64,000 nucleotides of DNA from Oharaeibacter diazotrophicus (GCF_004362745.1 NZ_SNXY01000006.1:682001-746000), one strand, 5' to 3'. Shown: positions 45,990 to 55,054, counted from the first letter of the stretch. Notes: generated by a model not told the origin, from the letters alone. Translations and numbers: made by a program.

Positions 45990-47492
45990 ATGAACAGGGT
46001 GATGCACGAAGCCCCCTCGGAAACCGAGACACGCTCCGTCCGGGAGCGTCTGGCGGAGCGCGTCGCCCTCGGCGTCACGATCGCCGCCGTCGTGGCCTGC
46101 GCCCTTGTGTTCCTGATCCGCGCGGCAGAGACGTTCCACCACGGGCGCTACACCTTCACGAGCGGCCTCGAGGGCGCCGGGATCCTCGGTGTCCTGAAGA
46201 CCTGCGCCGGCGAGAGCCTCTACGGCAATCTCGCCACCGATCCGAACGGATACATCTTCAATTTCCTATTCTACCTCGTCTACGGATCGGTGACGCGCCT
46301 TTCCGGCGCCTGCGACGTCGACGCGATCCTCCTCGCGCGCGGACTGTCCGGCCTGACCGCCCTCGCCGCGGCGGCGCTGGTCCTCTGGTACGCCCTGAGA
46401 TCGAAGGTCTCCACCGCGACGGCGCTGCTGCTCGCGTCGGCGAGCGTCTCGCCGTTCATCGGCTGGTGGGCCTTCGCCATTCGCCCTGATATCGGCGGCT
46501 ATTTCCTCGCCCTGGTCGCGGTCTTCGGGCTCGTCGTCGCGACCGAGCGCGGGAGCGCGACCCTGGCGGTGGGCGCGATCCTCGCGAGCGCGCTGTCCTA
46601 CGGCTTCAAGCAGCCCAATCTCGTCCTCGTCGCGGCGACGACCGTGATCCTGATCGTCAACGCGCGCGGCGCGCGCATGCGGATCGCCGCGACGGCGACG
46701 GGCGCGGCCGTCGCAGGCCTGATCGTCGCCGCGAACACCGCTTGGCCGGACTACTACACGCAGGCCTTCGTCGTTCCCGCGAGCCACCAGCTTCGGCCGA
46801 GCGTCGGCATCGCCAATCTGACGGCCTTCGTCGCCAAGGCCCTGCCCTATCTCGTGCTGCTCGTCCTGACCGCCGTCCTGGCGCGCCGCGCATCCTGGGG
46901 CCGGCTCGAGATCTCGCTCGCCGGCGCGTTCCTCGGTTTCGTCGCGATCTTCGGCGTGGCGGCCTCCAAGGTCGGGGCGTCCGACAACTATTACTTCCCC
47001 GCCCTCGCCGTCTGCATCGCGCTGATCCCGTTGTTGTCGCGGCGACAGCCGGCACTCGCCGGCCATGTCGCCACCATGCTCTCCGCGGCCGTGCTGCTCG
47101 CGTCGAGCCTGCTCGTAGCCCTCGGCGGCGCCGGTCGAACGGGGCTGGATCCCCTCGACCAAGACGCGCGGCGACGGCTGATCCACGACATGGAGACGTC
47201 CGAGGCGCCGCGACTGATCATCGGAGAGCCCTGGGCGCTGCCGACCCATTCGGGCCCGGCCGACGTGCGTCTGCTCGACGACTACATGTACTTCCACGGC
47301 CTCTCCGAGCAGCCGGGCGCGATCGACATCGTCGATCTCGTGAAGAAGAACCGGTTCGGAACGATCTACACGATCGACCTGAAGCTCGTGGCCGGCGACG
47401 AGCCTGTCCTCCACGGCTACTGCCCGAAGGGCAAGATCGACATCCTGACGGTGATCGCGCGCGGGCCGTGCGACATCGACGTGCCCCGCTGA
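45990..47492 (+). CDS. GT-C-like multi-pass membrane glycosyltransferase candidate
   Basis: A 500-residue protein with about eleven predicted membrane helices after a short basic N-terminus. The first extracytoplasmic loop carries acidic residues (FTSGLEGAG) and is followed by LYGNLATDPNGYIFNFLFY, a pattern seen in PMT/ArnT-type GT-C enzymes that take sugars from polyprenyl-phosphate carriers. The C-terminal 110 residues form a soluble domain. It is convergent with the polyprenyl-phospho-arabinose-like operon, so it may be the transferase that uses its product. Family membership is by pattern only. Confidence 0.6.
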   Translation: MNRVMHEAPSETETRSVRERLAERVALGVTIAAVVACALVFLIRAAETFHHGRYTFTSGLEGAGILGVLKTCAGESLYGNLATDPNGYIFNFLFYLVYGSVTRLSGACDVDAILLARGLSGLTALAAAALVLWYALRSKVSTATALLLASASVSPFIGWWAFAIRPDIGGYFLALVAVFGLVVATERGSATLAVGAILASALSYGFKQPNLVLVAATTVILIVNARGARMRIAATATGAAVAGLIVAANTAWPDYYTQAFVVPASHQLRPSVGIANLTAFVAKALPYLVLLVLTAVLARRASWGRLEISLAGAFLGFVAIFGVAASKVGASDNYYFPALAVCIALIPLLSRRQPALAGHVATMLSAAVLLASSLLVALGGAGRTGLDPLDQDARRRLIHDMETSEAPRLIIGEPWALPTHSGPADVRLLDDYMYFHGLSEQPGAIDIVDLVKKNRFGTIYTIDLKLVAGDEPVLHGYCPKGKIDILTVIARGPCDIDVPR

Positions 47493-47514
47493 GACCGTGA
47501 TCACATGCCCCGAC

Positions 47515-47928
47515 CTACACGGATCGGTCGGCCCCGCGGAACGAGAAGTGCCGGTGGCCGAGGTAGCTGCCGACGATCGGGCTGGCGACGCCGACCGCGT
47601 GGGCGAGCGTATCGGCGTGCCACGTGACGGCGAGCGCGGGAAACAGCCACCGCGCGAGCCCGACCGAGACGATCCAGACCTGTGCGGCGGCGATCAGGTT
47701 CACCAGGGCGAACCGGGCGTACTGCCCGTGGACGCCGTCGCCGGCGTGGGCGAACACGAACCGTCGGGCCAGAACGAAGGCCGTCGTCATGCCGCAGAGA
47801 TAGGCGAGCGGCACCGCGACCTCGAAGGACACGAAGCGGCCGAAGGCGATGCGGCAGAGCACGTTGACGCCGGCGGCCATGCCGCCCGTGAGGAGGAAGA
47901 GCAGGAAGCGCCGCCGCTCGTCCGTCAT
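47515..47928 (-). CDS. GtrA-family membrane protein
   Basis: A 137-residue protein with four membrane segments and the GtrA-like features FLLTGGMAAGVNVL and FVLARRFVFAHAG. GtrA relatives help move or position polyprenyl-linked sugars; the mycobacterial Rv3789, adjacent to dprE1, belongs to this family and has been linked to decaprenyl-phospho-arabinose handling. It is the last gene of the six-gene operon; its start overlaps the stop of the FAD oxidoreductase (ATGA). Confidence 0.88.
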   Translation of the reverse strand: MTDERRRFLLFLLTGGMAAGVNVLCRIAFGRFVSFEVAVPLAYLCGMTTAFVLARRFVFAHAGDGVHGQYARFALVNLIAAAQVWIVSVGLARWLFPALAVTWHADTLAHAVGVASPIVGSYLGHRHFSFRGADRSV

Positions 47929-49232
47929 CGGCCGCTCCGTTCGGACGGGGCGTCGGCGACCGCTCGTGCCATCTGCCGCCCGAGCCGCACGCTCTCGGCG
48001 ATGCCGCGATCCTCGGGATAGTAGAAGCAGGTGTCGGCGATCTGGAGGCCGGCGATCGGCGTCTCGACCGGCGGAATCGTCGCCGCGAAGCCCGGGGGAC
48101 AGACCGGCTGGGCATGGTGCAGCCGGCCGACCTCGGCGGCGATCACGTCGCCCGCGCCGACGGCGCCGTTGATCCGCCGCAGGCAGTCGACGGCCTCCGC
48201 GACGAAGGCGGCGTCCGGGCGCGCCCACAGCGGGTGGGTCGGCGGCATGTAATAGGGCACGTAGACCACGGTCTCGGCCGTGGGCCGGAGGTTCGAGAAC
48301 TCGATGACGCCCGCGATCGGCAGGTCCGGTACGACCACGTTGACCCAGAAGTGCGGCGAGACGGAGCGCTTCAGCTTCAGCACCACGCAGACAACGCCGA
48401 TGTTCTCGATCGCCTCGTAGCGCGCCTTCCAAGCCGCCGGCAGATCCGGCACCAGCGCGGGAACCAGGGGCGTCGGCACCGTCGATATCACCGCGTCGGC
48501 GGGATGGAAACCGTGGCGCGTCTCCACGCCCTCGACGGCGGCGCCGTCGGTCACGACGCGCAGCGCCGGCTCGCCGAGCCTGATCTCGCCGCCCGCGGCC
48601 TCGATCGCCCGCGCCAGTGCGTCCACCAGGGTCTCGCTACCGTCTTCGACGTAGCCGAGTTCCTCCTGCATCGGGGAGCGGCGCGAGCGGCCGACGCGGC
48701 GGATCCGCGTCCAGATCCACGCCGCGGAGATGTCGTCGGCGCGGTCGTGGAACTTCAGGTCGAACAGGTTGCGCCAGAGCTTGTCGTAGACGGACGGGCC
48801 GCACCAGCGCTCGATCCAGCGCCGGGCGCTGTCGTGCTCCAGCGCCGGCCAGGTGTCGCGGCGTGTGCAGACCAGCGCCCACAGCCCGTAGCGCAGCTTT
48901 TCGATCGCCGTCAGGCCGGGAAAGCGCAACAACGCGAGCGGGTCGCCCCAGCGGTGCAGACGGCCGCCGGTGAAGTAGCCCATCGACGTCGCCCGCCACC
49001 GCATCCGGTCGGCGATCCCGAGTTCGGCCATGAGCTCGAAGGTCGGCCGGTCCGACTTGCAGACGAAGTGGTAGTAGCGCTCGATCGACAGGCCGGCGAG
49101 ATCGAAATGCGCGGCCATGCCACCGGCCTTCGCCCCCGCCTCAAGCACAACGACGCGGTGGCCGAGTGTCGCGGCGTGGTGGGCGGCGGCCAGCCCCATC
49201 GCACCCGCCCCGATGACGACGACCCTGGCCAC
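47925..49232 (-). CDS. FAD-dependent oxidoreductase, UDP-galactopyranose mutase/protoporphyrinogen-oxidase-like
   Basis: A 435-residue flavoprotein with N-terminal VVVIGAGAMGLAAAHHAA and EAGAKAGGMA, and a C-terminal NAD/FAD motif ADTCFYYPEDRGI. It resembles the FAD/NAD(P)-dependent amine-oxidase clade that includes UDP-galactopyranose mutase-like and HpnE-like proteins. A GTG start at 49232, 13 bases after a GGAG, is the best choice. In context it may modify a lipid-linked or nucleotide sugar; this is not established. It lies five bases after the epimerase gene. Confidence 0.8.
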   Translation of the reverse strand: MARVVVIGAGAMGLAAAHHAATLGHRVVVLEAGAKAGGMAAHFDLAGLSIERYYHFVCKSDRPTFELMAELGIADRMRWRATSMGYFTGGRLHRWGDPLALLRFPGLTAIEKLRYGLWALVCTRRDTWPALEHDSARRWIERWCGPSVYDKLWRNLFDLKFHDRADDISAAWIWTRIRRVGRSRRSPMQEELGYVEDGSETLVDALARAIEAAGGEIRLGEPALRVVTDGAAVEGVETRHGFHPADAVISTVPTPLVPALVPDLPAAWKARYEAIENIGVVCVVLKLKRSVSPHFWVNVVVPDLPIAGVIEFSNLRPTAETVVYVPYYMPPTHPLWARPDAAFVAEAVDCLRRINGAVGAGDVIAAEVGRLHHAQPVCPPGFAATIPPVETPIAGLQIADTCFYYPEDRGIAESVRLGRQMARAVADAPSERSGR

Positions 49233-49237
49233 GGCGC

Positions 49238-50185
49238 TCAGAACTCCAATGCGATCTTGGAGTAGACCGGATGCCCGAAGGTCTCGCGCATCGCCTCCGG
49301 CAGCGGCGTCGCGCGGACGCCGAACAGGCCGGGCCAGTCGATCACCTCGAACACGTCGGGCGTCACGAGCGCCTTCAATTGCCGGGTGGTGAAAGGCGGA
49401 TCGCGATCGACCAGCGCATAGGCCCTCAGCAGCGCGGCGAAGACGCCGTAGGGGATCCGCACGATCGGCGTTCGCAGGCCGGTGGCGGTGCGCAGCGCAC
49501 GGATCAGGTCGATGTAGTCGATCCGCTCCAGGCCCGTGATGTCGTAGGCGGCGCCGGCAATGCGGCGCTCGAGGCAGGCGATCACGACGTCGCAGAAATC
49601 GCCGACGTAGAGCGGCTGGCGCAGGTAGCGGCCGTCGCCGGGCACGGGGAACACCGGGGCCTTCGCCATGAAGCGGGCGAGCCAGCCGAGATGCTTGCGG
49701 TCGAACCAGCCGAACATCAGCGTCGGACGCAGCACCACGGTGGGCAGGCCGGCGTCGAGGACGAGCTTCTCCTGCGCCTTCTTGGTCTCGGTGTAGAAGT
49801 CCACCGCGGCCGAGGCGACGACGGACGAGCTGACGTGGACGACATGGACCGCGCCGCGCCGGGCCACGGCTTCCAGCAGGCGAGCGGTCGCCGTGAGATT
49901 GTTGCGCTCGAACGGGTCCACGGTCAGACCGCCGATCTGGGCATGGCCGATCACGACCGCGTCCGCGCCGTCGAGGGCGTCCTCCCACGCGCCGCGCTCC
50001 GCGAGGTCGGCCTCGACGACGGCGACTGAGGGGTGGAGCCGGCGCAGGACCGCCGCGTTGGCCCGGTGCTTGTCGATGCCGACGATCCGCCAACCACCGC
50101 GCGCCTCGAGCCGCGTGATCAGGTTCTGGCCGAGGAGGCCGGCCGCACCGGTGACGACGACCTTGCGTGTCGGTTGTCCGGCCAT
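49238..50185 (-). CDS. NAD-dependent epimerase/dehydratase (extended SDR)
   Basis: A 315-residue extended short-chain dehydrogenase with the nucleotide-binding GAAGLLGQNL, the catalytic YTETK (Tyr-x-x-x-Lys) and upstream SSS serine. This class oxidises, epimerises or dehydrates nucleotide sugars. It is not part of the known mycobacterial arabinose-lipid set, so it may supply or alter a second sugar. It lies four bases after the DprE2-like gene. Confidence 0.88.
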   Translation of the reverse strand: MAGQPTRKVVVTGAAGLLGQNLITRLEARGGWRIVGIDKHRANAAVLRRLHPSVAVVEADLAERGAWEDALDGADAVVIGHAQIGGLTVDPFERNNLTATARLLEAVARRGAVHVVHVSSSVVASAAVDFYTETKKAQEKLVLDAGLPTVVLRPTLMFGWFDRKHLGWLARFMAKAPVFPVPGDGRYLRQPLYVGDFCDVVIACLERRIAGAAYDITGLERIDYIDLIRALRTATGLRTPIVRIPYGVFAALLRAYALVDRDPPFTTRQLKALVTPDVFEVIDWPGLFGVRATPLPEAMRETFGHPVYSKIALEF

Positions 50186-50189
50186 GCCG

Positions 50190-50951
50190 TCAGAGCCTCG
50201 TCCGGTGGAACAGGGCGGCCGGCACGAGACGGACCGCCAGCATCACCCATCGCCAGAACCAGGGGGCGTAGACGACCACCGGCCCACGCGCCGCGCGGCT
50301 CGACGCGACGATGGCCGCAGCGATCGCCTCGGGCTTCGCCCAGAGCGGACCCTTGCGGGCGATGTGCGCGGTCATCGGCGTGTCGACGAAGCCGGGCTTG
50401 ACCAGCACGGCACGGGCGCCCGAGCGCGCCAGCCGGTGGGCGATGCCCTGGACGAGGATGCCGAGCCCGCCCTTGGCGGCGCCATAGACGTAGTTGGAGG
50501 CGCGCCCGCGATCGCCCGCGACCGAGCCGACCACGACAAGAACGCCGCCTCCCCGGCGTTCCAGCACATTGGCGAGCGCGAGGCACCAGCCCGCCGCACT
50601 GGTGAAGTCGGTCTGCAGGATCCGCAGCGCCTCGGCCGGGTCCCGCTCGGCGCGGGCCTGCTCGCCGAGCACGCCATAGGCCAGCAGCGCGACGTCGATG
50701 CGGCCGTGCTCCGCGACGATCCGGTCGATCGTCGCCGCCGCGTCGACGGTGGCGAGGTCGGCCGCGACGGTGTCGACCCGCGCCCCGCGTACCCGAAGGT
50801 CCGCGGCGACCGCCTCAAGCCGTTCCGGATCGCGGGCGAGGAGCACGAGGTGCGCGCCCTCCGCCGCCCAGCGGCGCGCCGACGCCTCGGCGATCGCCGA
50901 CAGGGCGCCGAGAATCACGATGGTCCGGCCGGGTGCCGCGTCGTTGCTCAT
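50190..50951 (-). CDS. dprE2: DprE2-like short-chain dehydrogenase
   Basis: A 253-residue classical short-chain dehydrogenase. The cofactor loop reads LGALSAIAEA rather than TGxxxGIG, a divergence seen in DprE2 proteins, and the catalytic segment is VVVGSVAGDRGRASNYVYGAAKGGL-like with Ser, Tyr and Lys in place. DprE2 reduces the 2-keto intermediate made by DprE1 to give polyprenyl-phospho-arabinose. Its start overlaps the dprE1-like stop (ATGA), so the two subunits are probably co-translated. The assignment rests on motif and context. Confidence 0.85.
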   Translation of the reverse strand: MSNDAAPGRTIVILGALSAIAEASARRWAAEGAHLVLLARDPERLEAVAADLRVRGARVDTVAADLATVDAAATIDRIVAEHGRIDVALLAYGVLGEQARAERDPAEALRILQTDFTSAAGWCLALANVLERRGGGVLVVVGSVAGDRGRASNYVYGAAKGGLGILVQGIAHRLARSGARAVLVKPGFVDTPMTAHIARKGPLWAKPEAIAAAIVASSRAARGPVVVYAPWFWRWVMLAVRLVPAALFHRTRL

Positions 50952-52279
50952 GCCGATACCCTACGCCAGAAGTCCGAAGAGATTGCCGGGTCGAGATGGG
51001 CGACGAAGCGATCGAGCGCCGGGTAGCCCGCGCGCCACATCGCGGCGGGGATGCGACCGTCCTTGGCCGCGTAGAGCCGCCCCCCCGCCGCGCGCACGAC
51101 GGCGTCGAGGCGCGCGAACAGCGCGGCCGTGCTCTCGCCGCGCTCGGGGAAGTCGAGCGCCAGCGTGGCGCCCGCGAGCGGGAACGACAGGAGGCCCGGC
51201 GAGGCGACGTCGCCGAAGGTCTTGAGCACGGCGAGGAAGGAGCCCTGCCCGCTGCGGGCGATCTCGGCGAGGAGGGCCGCGACGGCGTCCCTCATCGTCG
51301 CCGTCGGGACGGCGCATTGATACTGCCGAAAGCCGCGGGGCCCGTAGAGCCGGTTCCAGCCGCGCATGCCGTCGAGCGGGTGGAAGAACGCGCCGTAGTG
51401 CCGGCGGCGCGTTCCCGCCGCCAGGATCTGCGCCCGGCGATAGACCGCGTTGAACGCCCGGACCGTCGGGCCGTTCAGCAGCCGATCCGGCGCGTCGACC
51501 GGCAGGCCCGGCCACGCCCGGTGGTCGTGCGGCACGAGATCTCCGGTCGGGCACCAGTTCGCCCGCGAGAAGATGCCCCGACCGGCTTGCGGTCCGCGCG
51601 CGAGGCAGTCGATCCACGCCACGGTGTGCTCGTGGCTCGCGACCGACGCCGCGGCGAGGTCCCAGAACGCGTCGACGGTGCCGAACGGGATCGTCTCGAC
51701 GTCGAGAAGGGCGGCGCCGATGCGCTGGAGGCGCAGTTCCACCCATTCCACGATGCCCGTCAGCCCGAGGCCGCCGACGGTCGCCGCGAACAGCTCGGGA
51801 TCGCTCTCCGGCGACAGTTCCTTCCGCCCGCCGTCGCTGCGCAGCAGGCCGAGCCGCGTCACGTGGCGGCCGAAGGTGCCGGCGCGATGGTGGTTCTTGC
51901 CGTGGACGTCGTTGGCGACGGCGCCGCCGAGCGTCACGAAGCGCGTGCCGGGCGCGACGGGGACGAAGAACCCGCGCGGCACGGCGAACCGGAGCAGCGC
52001 GTCCAGCGACAGGCCGGCCTCCGCCCGGATCAGGCCGGTCTCCGGGTCGAAGGCGACGAGGCGGTCGAGGCGGTCCATCCGGACGAGGCCGCCGGCGGTG
52101 TCGAGGACGCTGTCGCCGTAGGACCGCATCAGCCCGACCGGCAGCGCGGTGCCGCCGGGCGGTGCCGCCAGGAGCGCCGGGAGATCCGAGCGGAAGGCGG
52201 GTGTCGCGACCCGCTGCGGCGCGCGCACCACACGCCCCCAGGACCGGACGTCGTCGCGGAGGTGGTAGCGCGCCGTCAT
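50948..52279 (-). CDS. dprE1: DprE1-like FAD-dependent oxidase
   Basis: A 443-residue vanillyl-alcohol-oxidase-type flavoprotein. Strong matches to mycobacterial DprE1 are RSYGDS (Tyr54), VHGKNHHRAG (His126) and LYAAKDGR (Lys406). DprE1 oxidises the 2-hydroxyl of polyprenyl-phospho-ribose. The cysteine that covalently reacts with benzothiazinones in M. tuberculosis (Cys387) aligns with Ala374 in ATLALDFP, so the enzyme is expected to resist that drug class, as in M. avium. It lies three bases after the HAD-UbiA gene. Confidence 0.9.
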   Translation of the reverse strand: MTARYHLRDDVRSWGRVVRAPQRVATPAFRSDLPALLAAPPGGTALPVGLMRSYGDSVLDTAGGLVRMDRLDRLVAFDPETGLIRAEAGLSLDALLRFAVPRGFFVPVAPGTRFVTLGGAVANDVHGKNHHRAGTFGRHVTRLGLLRSDGGRKELSPESDPELFAATVGGLGLTGIVEWVELRLQRIGAALLDVETIPFGTVDAFWDLAAASVASHEHTVAWIDCLARGPQAGRGIFSRANWCPTGDLVPHDHRAWPGLPVDAPDRLLNGPTVRAFNAVYRRAQILAAGTRRRHYGAFFHPLDGMRGWNRLYGPRGFRQYQCAVPTATMRDAVAALLAEIARSGQGSFLAVLKTFGDVASPGLLSFPLAGATLALDFPERGESTAALFARLDAVVRAAGGRLYAAKDGRIPAAMWRAGYPALDRFVAHLDPAISSDFWRRVSA

Positions 52280-52282
52280 CGG

Positions 52283-53746
52283 TCAGACCGGGATCACGGC
52301 CGCGGCGACGACCAGCCCCATGGCCGTGCCCAGCGCCAGACTGACGCGATCCTTGAGCGCGAAGGCGACGGGGTCGTCGCGCATGTTGCCGCGCTGGGCG
52401 ACCAGCCAGACCCGCCCGAGGAACAGGAACAGGATCGCCGGCATCGCCCAGAGCAGTTCGGGGCGCGCGTAGAAGCCCTGCGGGAAGGCGTCCTCGACCA
52501 GGTACATCACGAAGATGAGCACAGCGCCCAGCATGGCCGCCAGCCCGATGCCGAGCGTCAGCGGTGCGTCGTCGGCCACGTAGCCGCGCCCGCCGGCGGC
52601 CTCGATGCCGTGGTCGGCGAGCCGAAGCACCTCCGTGTGGCGCTTGGCCATCGACAGCGACAGGAACAGGAACATCGAGAACACCATCAGCCAGGGCGAA
52701 GGCTGCACCCCGGTGAGGACGTTTCCGAAGCCGATCCGCACCGTGAACAGACCCGCGAGCACGAAGACGTCGAGGATCGGAACCCGCTTCAGGTAGAAGG
52801 AATAGGCGAGCGTCCCCGCGAGATAGAGAACCAGCACCGTCGCGGCCGCGGGGCCGGCGGCGACGGCGATGCCGAGCCCGACCACGAGCCCCCACAGCGC
52901 CATGGCGGCGCCCGCCCGGATCGGCAGGCCCCCGCTGGCCAGCGGCCGCCCGCGCTTCGACCAGTGCCGTCGATCGTGCGGCAGGTCCCAGAGGTCGTTG
53001 ATCAGGTAGGACGCCGAGGCGCAGAAGCCCAGGGCGAGAAATCCGAGGGCGGCGGCCATCCACGCCGCGGGGTCGCCCGCCTTGCCGCTGAGGGCGAGCG
53101 GCACGAACACCAGCGCGTTCTTGGCCCACTGGTGGAGCCGCAACGCCCGTCGCAGCACGTGGAATCGGACGGGCTTGCGCGGAAAGACGGCGAGCACGTC
53201 GCAGGTGCGGGCGACCTCCTCGCGAACATCCGGGGTGGCGTCGACCACGACCGCACCCCTGCTCGCCGCCCAGACGGCGAGGTCGTCCCGCGAGCGCCCG
53301 GCGTAGACGAAGCCGTCCGGGAACAGCTTGGACAGACGCTCGGCCTTCGTCTGTCCCTTCGGGTCCGCGCCGCCGTCCGGCGCGTCGATCCGGTGCACGA
53401 AGGGAAAGCGCGCCGCGATCGCCTCCGCCACGGAGCGGTCGGCGGTGGTCGTCAGGACGATCCGCCGCCCCGCCCGCGCCTGTTCCTCGACGAAGCCCAG
53501 GAAGGCGGCGTTCACCGGCCAGTGGCGGACGTCGCACTGCGACAGCGACGCCAACCGTGTCCGTCCTGCCGCACGGCCGCACCACGCCGCCGCGAGCGCG
53601 CGCACGGCTGCGACCGGGCTTGCGCGAAAGGCGTCCAGCAGGGTCTCGTCGAAGGAGTCGGTGGCCAGGAGCGCGCCGTCCAGGTCGATCACCAGCGGTA
53701 CGCGGGTGGACGCGTTCTCCGCTTCCTGGGTCGCCGACCGATCCAT
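52283..53746 (-). CDS. HAD-UbiA fusion, polyprenyl-phosphate phosphoribosyltransferase candidate
   Basis: A 487-residue two-domain protein. Residues 17-180 are a HAD phosphatase-like domain with DLDGAL (Asp21, Asp23), LTTT near 98 and KGQTK near 130; motif IV reads GRSRDD, so its first aspartate is replaced. From residue 200 there is a UbiA-type membrane prenyltransferase with the NDLWDLPHD motif (250-258) and GRPLASG, close to mycobacterial Rv3806c, which transfers phosphoribose from PRPP to decaprenyl phosphate. The HAD part could remove the 5-phosphate, a step done by a separate enzyme in mycobacteria. First gene of the operon. An ATG 18 codons upstream is an alternative start. Confidence 0.85.
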   Translation of the reverse strand: MDRSATQEAENASTRVPLVIDLDGALLATDSFDETLLDAFRASPVAAVRALAAAWCGRAAGRTRLASLSQCDVRHWPVNAAFLGFVEEQARAGRRIVLTTTADRSVAEAIAARFPFVHRIDAPDGGADPKGQTKAERLSKLFPDGFVYAGRSRDDLAVWAASRGAVVVDATPDVREEVARTCDVLAVFPRKPVRFHVLRRALRLHQWAKNALVFVPLALSGKAGDPAAWMAAALGFLALGFCASASYLINDLWDLPHDRRHWSKRGRPLASGGLPIRAGAAMALWGLVVGLGIAVAAGPAAATVLVLYLAGTLAYSFYLKRVPILDVFVLAGLFTVRIGFGNVLTGVQPSPWLMVFSMFLFLSLSMAKRHTEVLRLADHGIEAAGGRGYVADDAPLTLGIGLAAMLGAVLIFVMYLVEDAFPQGFYARPELLWAMPAILFLFLGRVWLVAQRGNMRDDPVAFALKDRVSLALGTAMGLVVAAAVIPV

Positions 53747-54042
53747 GCCGCCCCGCCACGTTGGCGCAGGCCGGATACTTCTCGATCGGAAGCGCAACAT
53801 TTTCGGGAAGCCTGCCGCTGCTTTGTAAATCGACCGATCCGAAAATCAACCGTCGGGTGCCTCGAAACATGCGGCTCGACGAGTGCCCTGATCGAACGGG
53901 TCGACACGGCACCGCCCGCACCTCGCATGCCGGGCCGCCGAGCGCTCGGAGAGCGATGATCACAAGCAATTCGGTTGCATCGATACCGGGCGCGTATTAA
54001 CCTTTCGTTCATTCTCCATCCACCGCGCACAGGGAGGCGTCG

Positions 54043-54549
54043 ATGGATCGGTCGAGACTTTCATTCGTCGTTGTTTTTGCATGCCTTTCCTTGCCGGTTC
54101 GGGCGGCCGATACCACGGGGATCTATGGATTCTACGATCCGGCTACCGGTGTGTTCACTCCCGCGGCACCGGCGGTGGGCGAGGCCGGTGTCGACGCCGC
54201 CGCCGTCCGCGTCGTCCGCAAGGGGACGCTGGTGGTGAGCATCCAGCTCGACGCCAGGAAACTGCCGGCCGACCAGACCGTCGGCGCCACGGTATCGGCG
54301 ACGGCCGCGGACGGCACCTACCGGAACCGTGTCTCCAACTTCGCCGCCGTGGTCCGCGACGGTGATCGCGCGAGCGTCGTGGTGACGATGCGCTACGCCT
54401 TCACCGTGGAGAGTGCGGCGACGCCGCTGATCGTGGACGTCACCCTGACGGCGAACCGCACACCCTACGGCGTCGCCGACCACACCCGCACGATCGCCCT
54501 GCCCGCCGACGGCGCGACCACCAGGGTCGCCTTCTCCAGCATCCTCTGA
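54043..54549 (+). CDS. Exported beta-rich protein A of a four-gene array
   Basis: A 168-residue protein with a signal peptide (about 1-22, ending VRAAD). The mature N-terminus has YDPATGVFTPAAP, also found in protein D, then alternating Val/Thr strands and the terminal IALPADGATTRVAF, also found in protein C. No cysteines follow the signal. I do not recognise a named family. A GGGAGGC ribosome site precedes the ATG, and an AT-rich stretch (53993-54014) upstream may hold the promoter of the array. Confidence 0.75.
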   Translation: MDRSRLSFVVVFACLSLPVRAADTTGIYGFYDPATGVFTPAAPAVGEAGVDAAAVRVVRKGTLVVSIQLDARKLPADQTVGATVSATAADGTYRNRVSNFAAVVRDGDRASVVVTMRYAFTVESAATPLIVDVTLTANRTPYGVADHTRTIALPADGATTRVAFSSIL

Positions 54550-54563
54550 CCGGAGGCGACACG

Positions 54564-54962
54564 ATGCGATCGCTGCTCCCCGTCCTCGCCGCCGCCGCGA
54601 CGCTCGTGGCCCCGCCGGTACCCGCCGCCACGGTGGAGATCGCCGGCACCTTCGAGGTCACCGTCGCGATCACCTACACCGACGCCGTGCCGGTGGGCGA
54701 CAAGCTCTCGATCGGCATGTCGATCTACGGCGGGGCCTACGCGTCGCTGACGAGTTCCGTCACCAGGGCCGGCAAGACCGGCAAGGTCGTGCTGAAGCTG
54801 CCGGTGCGCTGGATCGTCGACGGCACTACCAAGACCACGCGCGTCGGCCTCTACCTCTCCCATTCCGGCGACGGCAGGAGCCAGACCGCCAACGCCACGC
54901 GCGAAATCGCGTTGCCGCGTGGCGGCGGCACCTCGAAGGCCACGATCGCCGTCACGCTCTGA
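54564..54962 (+). CDS. Exported beta-rich protein B of a four-gene array
   Basis: A 132-residue protein with a signal peptide (about 1-20). The mature part begins AGTFEVTVAITY and shows the same core as its neighbours: a charged turn, KVVLKLPVRW, and the terminal EIALPRGGGTSKATIAV. It is the shortest member and lacks the DPATG segment. It follows protein A after 14 bases. Confidence 0.75.
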   Translation: MRSLLPVLAAAATLVAPPVPAATVEIAGTFEVTVAITYTDAVPVGDKLSIGMSIYGGAYASLTSSVTRAGKTGKVVLKLPVRWIVDGTTKTTRVGLYLSHSGDGRSQTANATREIALPRGGGTSKATIAVTL

Positions 54963-55054
54963 GGATGCACCCGCGTCGACCCCGACGCCAATGCCCAGGA
55001 CACGCGCCGGCCCCGAGATTCGGGCCGCGCCCGAGAACATGGGGGACCGGATCG

